A stretch of 8,384 nucleotides of DNA. Source: Deltaproteobacteria bacterium (GTDB lineage Bacteria > Desulfobacterota > DSM-4660 > Desulfatiglandales > B25-G16). The stretch lies in contig CP070660.1 in NCBI GenBank assembly GCA_020355145.1, forward strand, positions 640,391-648,774. The letters are read 5' to 3'. Position 1 is the first letter of the stretch; each line of letters opens with the position of its first letter. The notes beneath the pieces are model-generated. The model was not told where the DNA came from. It ran no database searches and saw nothing but the letters and a program-made list of their open reading frames with translations. Below, one piece after another: positions 4,904-8,384 of this stretch. Both the position numbers and the translations under genes were made by a program.

Positions 4904-5989
4904 ATGTTCAAGGCTATCAGTAATCCCCCATTTTCAGTTCCCAAGATATCTCTTCAGCTAGGGCCGGATTCTACATCCCTTGTCGAATTATTCAAAAATG
5001 AGGTTGTTAAGGGAAAGGTATTAAAATCATCTGCCTTAGACACCGCCTTACTCCTTATTAAAGGAAGAAGGGTAATGGCAAGGACCTATGTTCCCTTAAG
5101 AGAAGGCAGGGTTCTTTCCCTAAAGGTCGAAGAGATATCACCAACTCCAACCCTCAGGCTCTTAGGAATAAAATTCCCGGATAAGGGTGCTCTAAATATT
5201 TCTATAATACTGTCTGCAATAAAGGAAAACCCCTGGAGATCTTTATTTGAGAATATCCATCACTATGGGCTTCCAAAAGAGGCCTTATCCCTATTTAGGG
5301 AACTGATGAATGATTTGTCGCTACGATTATTTTTAAACCCCCCACCAGAGCTTCTGAGGATATTTATTGAAAAATCAGGCCTTAGTTGGGAGGCAAAGCT
5401 CAAAAAGCTTTTGATCAATAAAAAAATTGGCGGAGATAATCTCAATAGGCTAATAGAGGGGGATCTAAAAGGTATGGTCTCAAGATTCCTTGCCCTTAAG
5501 GAAGAGAAGGGTGTTTTCCTTAAAAGATTTCTATCTACCACAAAAAGTACCCAGCTCCTTAATAGGTTTGGACTGGAGCAGGATAGGAAGATTTTCCTGC
5601 CAATCCCAATCCAGTTTCCTAATGGGCCTTTTACCGTTGGCCAGTTGTTGATACATTTACCTCAAAAGGGGAAGGACGGATATAGAAGGCAAAAAATTGG
5701 TAAAGAACCCTTTAGGATAACCTTTCTATTGGATTTATCTAATCTTGGACCACTTAGGGCAGATGTGACTGTCAAGGCAAAGGAGATCGAGGGGAAGTTT
5801 CTACTAACAAGAGAGGAGGCCAAATTACTTATTGAAGAAAGTATCCCGATTTTTATCAACAGGATGAAGGAAAGGGGCTTTTCCGTCCGCTGTATAGAGT
5901 GCCATCTTAGGGACCATGAGATAGTCAAAGAATCGCTCATTAAAGAGATTATTCAGGAGGAGGGCAATACCATAAGCCTGGTGGTCTGA
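4904..5989 (+). CDS. FliK/YlqG-like flagellar hook-length control protein
   Basis: This 361-residue protein is probably cytoplasmic or exported through the flagellar type III system. No signal peptide or membrane helix is seen. Residues about 229-335 resemble the FliK C-terminal domain: an FLPIPIQF strand, then FRITFLLDLSNLGPLRADVT and a helix followed by MKERGFSVRCIECHL, giving the L-D-L-S-x-L-G-P motif and the closing G-F-x-V pattern. That domain contacts FlhB and flips export specificity from hook to filament subunits. The N-terminal part (about 34-90) forms a small beta-rich unit (GKVL, VMARTYVPLREGRVLSLKV). The middle (about 105-225) is helical. It lacks the long Pro/Gln-rich ruler of classical FliK, and is closer to YlqG-type proteins. 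The neighbour at 6137 is an FlhB C-domain homologue, as in the ylqG-ylqH pair, which supports the call. Whether it is the main FliK of this organism is unknown. Confidence 0.65.
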   Translation: MFKAISNPPFSVPKISLQLGPDSTSLVELFKNEVVKGKVLKSSALDTALLLIKGRRVMARTYVPLREGRVLSLKVEEISPTPTLRLLGIKFPDKGALNISIILSAIKENPWRSLFENIHHYGLPKEALSLFRELMNDLSLRLFLNPPPELLRIFIEKSGLSWEAKLKKLLINKKIGGDNLNRLIEGDLKGMVSRFLALKEEKGVFLKRFLSTTKSTQLLNRFGLEQDRKIFLPIPIQFPNGPFTVGQLLIHLPQKGKDGYRRQKIGKEPFRITFLLDLSNLGPLRADVTVKAKEIEGKFLLTREEAKLLIEESIPIFINRMKERGFSVRCIECHLRDHEIVKESLIKEIIQEEGNTISLVV

Positions 5990-6056
5990 GCCAGCTAAAG
6001 GTGGAGATGAAGGCGGGTGGATAGTCTCATCTATAATGTCCACTTTGTCGAATTTA

Positions 6057-6069
6057 GGGGCTTCGCCCC
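6057..6069. repeat. Short hairpin in the gap before the FlhB-like gene
   Basis: GGGGC (6057-6061) pairs with GCCCC (6065-6069) around a TTC loop. It lies in the 147-base gap between the FliK-like and FlhB-like genes, which otherwise shows no gene and no clear promoter. There is no T-run after it. Confidence 0.45.
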
Positions 6070-6136
6070 ATCACGTTCCATGTTTGTTCGTGTCAGAAAA
6101 AGGATATCCATACCCTTATAGAGGGCCATTCCGCGT

Positions 6137-6415
6137 ATGAAAACAAGAAGCAGGCAAAAGAGGGCTGCTGCCTTAAAGTATGAGCCAAAATTAGATAATG
6201 CGCCCAAGGTAATAGCCAAGGGAAAGGGAAAGGTTGCTGAAAAGATCATCGAGATTGCCAAGGAGCATAATATATACATCCACAATGACCCAGATCTGAT
6301 AGAGGTTTTATCCCAGCTTGATCTAAGTGAAGAGATTCCACCAGAGCTTTATGTTGTTGTGGCAGAACTGCTTGCCTTTGTATATTCTCTGAGTAGTGGA
6401 AAAAAGCTCCAGTAG
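6137..6415 (+). CDS. FlhB C-terminal-domain homologue (FlhB2/YlqH type)
   Basis: This 92-residue protein matches the cytoplasmic C-terminal domain of FlhB/EscU/YscU export-switch proteins, beginning just after the point where full FlhB is self-cleaved. Visible matches are AALKYEPKLDNAPKVIAKGK, the helix VAEKIIEIAKEHNIYIHNDP and EEIPPELYVVVAELLAFVY, the typical end of the domain. The NPTH autocleavage motif and the four membrane helices of FlhB are absent, as is usual for these stand-alone copies. In flagellar export, the FlhB C-domain selects substrates and meets FliK. Free homologues can substitute for part of it, but their role in most bacteria is unclear. The start at ATG 6137 is forced by an in-frame stop at 6119. 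A GAGGG lies rather far upstream (about 12 bases). Position after a FliK/YlqG-like gene fits the known pairing. Confidence 0.88.
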   Translation: MKTRSRQKRAAALKYEPKLDNAPKVIAKGKGKVAEKIIEIAKEHNIYIHNDPDLIEVLSQLDLSEEIPPELYVVVAELLAFVYSLSSGKKLQ

Positions 6416-6429
6416 GCATTTTTTTCCTC

Positions 6430-6459
6430 TTGACCCCCCGCCTCTTTTTATCCTCTATT
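6430..6459 (+). promoter_or_regulatory. Possible weak sigma-70 promoter before flgF
   Basis: TTGACC (6430-6435) is followed after 18 bases by TCTATT (6454-6459), matching the consensus at 5 and 4 of 6 positions. It lies in the pyrimidine-rich gap after the FlhB-like stop. It is less convincing than the -24/-12 element further right and may be chance. Confidence 0.2.
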
Positions 6460-6513
6460 GTATTTTCCCTTTATTATAAGCATGTTACACAAGATTAGGA
6501 TTTTCATCTTTTC

Positions 6514-6529
6514 TGGCATTAATATTGCT
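6514..6529 (+). promoter_or_regulatory. Probable sigma-54 (RpoN) promoter of flgF
   Basis: TGGCATTAATATTGCT carries GG at 6515-6516 and GC at 6527-6528 with exactly ten bases between them, and matches TGGCAxx-N4-TTGCW outside the variable bases. It lies 55 bases before the flgF start, so transcription would begin near 6540 and leave a leader of about 45 bases. Sigma-54 control of rod and hook genes is common in flagellated Proteobacteria. Its position also argues against the longer upstream reading frame being translated. Confidence 0.65.
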
Positions 6530-6583
6530 CACTCGATTAGGTTAGAGATTCATAAAGAGGAGAAATGGGGAGAGAAGAAATTG

Positions 6584-7267
6584 ATGTCAGGGGTCTATAA
6601 CTTAATTGATAGCTCTTTAGCGCATAAGCTTAGGCTTGATACTATCTCCAATAATCTTGCAAATAGTAACACGAATGCCTTTAAAAAGGATGTTATTTCC
6701 TTTAATCAAGTACTTACCATGAAAAACACTTCGGCAATAGACCTTACGCCAGGTCCTATACGTTATACGGGAAACAAATTCGATGTTGCATTGGGTTCCC
6801 CTGGGTTTTTCAAGATCCAGACATCGAGGGGTATAAGATATACAAGGGATGGCTCATTTACCCTTAATGAGGACGGATTACTGGTAACCCAGAATGGTGA
6901 TACCGTATTAGGCCAAAATGGCCCTATCAGAATCAACGGGAGCAATGTGTCAATGAACATTGATGGACAGGTATTAGTGGAAAATGAACCTGTTGACAGG
7001 ATATTGGTGATGGACTTTAGACAACCGCGGCTTCTTAGAAAAGAAGGCAGCTCATCCTACATATATCAAGGAGAAGAAAGGGATATATTCGCTGCGGAGA
7101 ATGTCAGTGTTCAACAGGGTTATACAGAGGGATCCAATGTTAGTCCAATACAGGAGATGATTAAAATGGTAGAGGCCCTTAGGGCATTTGAGTCGGCTCA
7201 AAAGGCAATTCAGTGTATGGATGAAATCACTGATAAGATGGTTAATGATCCTGGTCTACTACAATAA
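6584..7267 (+). CDS. flgF: Flagellar basal-body rod protein FlgF
   Basis: This 227-residue protein is an axial component of the flagellar rod, exported by the flagellar type III apparatus and assembled in the periplasm. The N-terminal rod motif is clear: MSGVYNLIDSSLAHKLRLDT followed by ISNNLANSNTNAFKKD (to residue 36). The middle has VALGSPGFFKIQTSRGIRYT and a DGSFTLNEDGLL hairpin, shared by FlgE/F/G proteins. The C-terminal part holds EGSNVSPIQEMIKMVEALRA and a final helix. The shorter length and the MSxGxY-type start distinguish it from FlgG. I chose ATG 6584 because family members begin there and a sigma-54 site lies within the longer frame that opens at 6458. TTG 6581, one codon earlier and 8 bases after GGAG (6569-6572), is a possible alternative. 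It precedes flgG, as usual. Confidence 0.9.
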   Translation: MSGVYNLIDSSLAHKLRLDTISNNLANSNTNAFKKDVISFNQVLTMKNTSAIDLTPGPIRYTGNKFDVALGSPGFFKIQTSRGIRYTRDGSFTLNEDGLLVTQNGDTVLGQNGPIRINGSNVSMNIDGQVLVENEPVDRILVMDFRQPRLLRKEGSSSYIYQGEERDIFAAENVSVQQGYTEGSNVSPIQEMIKMVEALRAFESAQKAIQCMDEITDKMVNDPGLLQ

Positions 7268-7358
7268 AAAACCACGCCAGGAGAGCGTGAATAACGGCCC
7301 TTGCAAGCCTTACAGACAGAGGCTAAGAGCTTTGCCCACGCCCAAAGGACGTGGTTTT
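7268..7358. repeat. Palindrome-bounded small element between flgF and flgG
   Basis: AAAACCACG (7268-7276) is exactly complementary to CGTGGTTTT (7350-7358). Inside each end is a local hairpin: CACGC/GCGTG (7273-7289) and CCACGCCC-AAA-GGACGTGG (7336-7354, one mismatch) followed by TTTT. The element starts at the base after the flgF stop codon and ends 30 bases before flgG, filling a gap that is usually short. The layout, with subterminal hairpins and no coding sequence, resembles a non-autonomous remnant of an IS200/IS605-type element, but this is inference. The right hairpin with its T-run could also act as a weak terminator or attenuator. Confidence 0.55.
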
Positions 7359-7373
7359 CAAAGACTCAATTAG

Positions 7374-7380
7374 AAGGAGG
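7374..7380 (+). promoter_or_regulatory. Strong ribosome binding site of flgG
   Basis: AAGGAGG, a near-perfect Shine-Dalgarno sequence, ends 8 bases before ATG 7389. It is by far the best in the window and suggests that flgG is translated strongly and independently of flgF despite the inserted palindromic DNA. Confidence 0.85.
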
Positions 7381-7388
7381 AGACAGTT

Positions 7389-8171
7389 ATGTTAAGAGGA
7401 TTGTGGTCAGCGGCAACCGGAATGTCTGCCCAGAAATTGACGATTGATGTTATTTCCAATAACTTGGCCAATGTAAATACAGTGGGTTTCAAAAAGAGTA
7501 GGCCCGATTTTGAGGACCTTATGTATCAGACCATAAGTCAGGCCGGGTCAATAACAGCGGCTGGCGGTCAGGTTCCTGCTGGCATCCACGTTGGTATGGG
7601 AACAATGACTGTTGGGGTACAGAAGATGTTTATGCAGGGGGATTTTAAGGAGACAAAAAATGAGCTGGACCTGGCCATTGAGGGAGATGGCTTCTTTAAG
7701 GTACTGAGCAATGAAGAGGAGCTCTATACCAGGGCAGGCAATTTTAAGTTAGATGCCGATGGAAACATCGTTACCCCAGGTGGAGACAAATTGCAACCGG
7801 AGATGACAATTACAACAGAGGCAGTCTCTGTTCATATTGACAAGACCGGAACGGTAACCCTATTTGACCCTGAAGGGACGGGAACCTCCCTTGGGGTCAT
7901 AGAAGTATATACGTTTCCTAACCCTGCCGGTCTTTTTAGCCTTGGCCACAATCTATATAGAGCCACAGATTCATCAGGGGATGCCATTTCCGGCACACCA
8001 GGTTCAGCTGGTGTAGGAACAATTGCCCAGGGATTTCTCGAGATGTCTAATGTAGATGTGGTCGAAGAGATGGTTTCTATGATTATGGCCCAGAGGGCCT
8101 ACGAGATAAATAGTAAGGCCATACAAACGGCAGATAACATGTTGCAGATAGCCAATAACATCAAGAGGTAA
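7389..8171 (+). CDS. flgG: Flagellar distal rod protein FlgG
   Basis: This 260-residue protein forms the distal rod that passes through the P and L rings. It is complete and of normal family length (about 260). The start MLRGLWSAATGMSAQK and the rod motif IDVISNNLANVNTVGFKKSR are typical, followed by DFEDLMYQTI and the VPAGIHVGMGTMTV segment characteristic of FlgG. The central FlgE/F/G core has LDLAIEGDGFFKVL and LYTRAGNFKLDADGNIVTPG. The C-terminal helix reads VEEMVSMIMAQRAYEINSKA and ends IQTADNMLQIANNIKR. The protein has no signal peptide, as expected for type III export. A strong ribosome binding site precedes it. The gene for FlgA starts 9 bases after its stop, so the two are surely co-transcribed. 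Confidence 0.96.
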   Translation: MLRGLWSAATGMSAQKLTIDVISNNLANVNTVGFKKSRPDFEDLMYQTISQAGSITAAGGQVPAGIHVGMGTMTVGVQKMFMQGDFKETKNELDLAIEGDGFFKVLSNEEELYTRAGNFKLDADGNIVTPGGDKLQPEMTITTEAVSVHIDKTGTVTLFDPEGTGTSLGVIEVYTFPNPAGLFSLGHNLYRATDSSGDAISGTPGSAGVGTIAQGFLEMSNVDVVEEMVSMIMAQRAYEINSKAIQTADNMLQIANNIKR

Positions 8172-8180
8172 TTATCTATC

Positions 8181-8384
8181 ATGAGCAAGGTCATACACAC
8201 CATGATTCTTTGGGCATTCTTCTTTAGTATTTTCTTCCCTCCTGAGGCAGTAAGCGTCGATAAAAAGGCGATCAGGGCAATAACCAAGCAAGGTTATCAA
8301 TCGATTCCAGAGGAAAAACTCCGAGAGACCTTTAGAGAATATCTTCGCCGCCGTTTAGGGAAAGAGGAATCTGATATGGCTGTA
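8181..8384 (+). CDS. flgA: FlgA, P-ring assembly chaperone, 5' part
   Basis: The first 68 codons are present and the gene runs off the right edge. Residues 1-25 look like a Sec signal peptide: Lys3, a hydrophobic core ILWAFFFSIFF at 9-19, and a likely cleavage region near PEAVS. The mature part begins with charged sequence and IPEEKLRETFREYLRRRLGK, which fits the N-terminal region of FlgA proteins (a helix ending Y-L-x-x-x-L before the first beta strand). FlgA works in the periplasm, helping FlgI assemble into the P ring around the rod. The position right after flgG is the usual one in deltaproteobacterial clusters, where flgH and flgI tend to follow. A weak AGAGG lies within the end of flgG. 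Sequence alone would give a modest call; the position strengthens it. Confidence 0.75.
   Translation, partial: MSKVIHTMILWAFFFSIFFPPEAVSVDKKAIRAITKQGYQSIPEEKLRETFREYLRRRLGKEESDMAV

Noticed and set aside
6458..6583. 42-codon N-terminal extension of flgF
   Set aside because: FlgF proteins start at MSxGxY, corresponding to 6584, and the extension contains the sigma-54 element.
6565..6600. 12-codon frame (MGREEIDVRGL) overlapping the flgF start, next to AGAGGAG
   Set aside because: The Shine-Dalgarno match is only about 2 bases from this ATG, too close for efficient use, and the peptide has no attenuator-like codon run.

Overview
The window is part of a flagellar gene cluster from a Gram-negative bacterium with moderately AT-rich DNA. 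The order FliK-like, short FlhB-like protein, flgF, flgG, flgA, the presence of flgA (P-ring assembly), a probable sigma-54 promoter, and abundant REC, GAF, HD-GYP and GGDEF proteins together suggest a Desulfobacterota (deltaproteobacterial) genome or a close relative. Small palindromic intergenic repeats fit this. The taxonomic call is inference: there is no rRNA or other phylogenetic marker here.

Layout, left to right. (1) 2-118, + strand: the 3' end of flaG. (2) 119-675: 557 bases without a convincing gene, packed with inverted repeats, including two copies of one ~41-bp palindrome in opposite orientation. (3) 676-2848, + strand: a two-gene signalling unit, a receiver protein with a SHOCT-like tail followed by a REC-GAF-HD-GYP cyclic-di-GMP phosphodiesterase. 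(4) 2849-3163: a convergent intergenic stretch with an intrinsic-terminator-like hairpin nested in a larger inverted repeat, and further REP-like hairpins. (5) 3164-4627, - strand: a degenerate-receiver, GAF-like, GGDEF diguanylate cyclase whose last residues look frameshifted. (6) 4628-4903: a repeat-bearing divergent intergenic region. (7) 4904-8384, + strand: a FliK/YlqG-like protein, an FlhB C-domain homologue (FlhB2/YlqH type), flgF, flgG and the 5' part of flgA.

How they work together. The right half encodes the distal rod (FlgF, FlgG), the P-ring chaperone (FlgA) and probable export-switch or hook-length factors (FliK-like, FlhB-like). The middle carries a phosphodiesterase and a diguanylate cyclase facing each other, so synthesis and breakdown of c-di-GMP may be tuned next to the motility genes that the messenger commonly controls. 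A -24/-12 element just before flgF suggests that the rod genes have their own RpoN-dependent transcription start. Several gene boundaries carry palindromic repeat DNA: between flgF and flgG, at the ribosome binding site of the FliK-like gene, and at the 3' end of the cyclase.

I found no wholly new system. The points most worth checking are the SHOCT-tailed receiver, the convergent c-di-GMP pair, the sigma-54 site, the frameshifted GGDEF end and the palindrome families.
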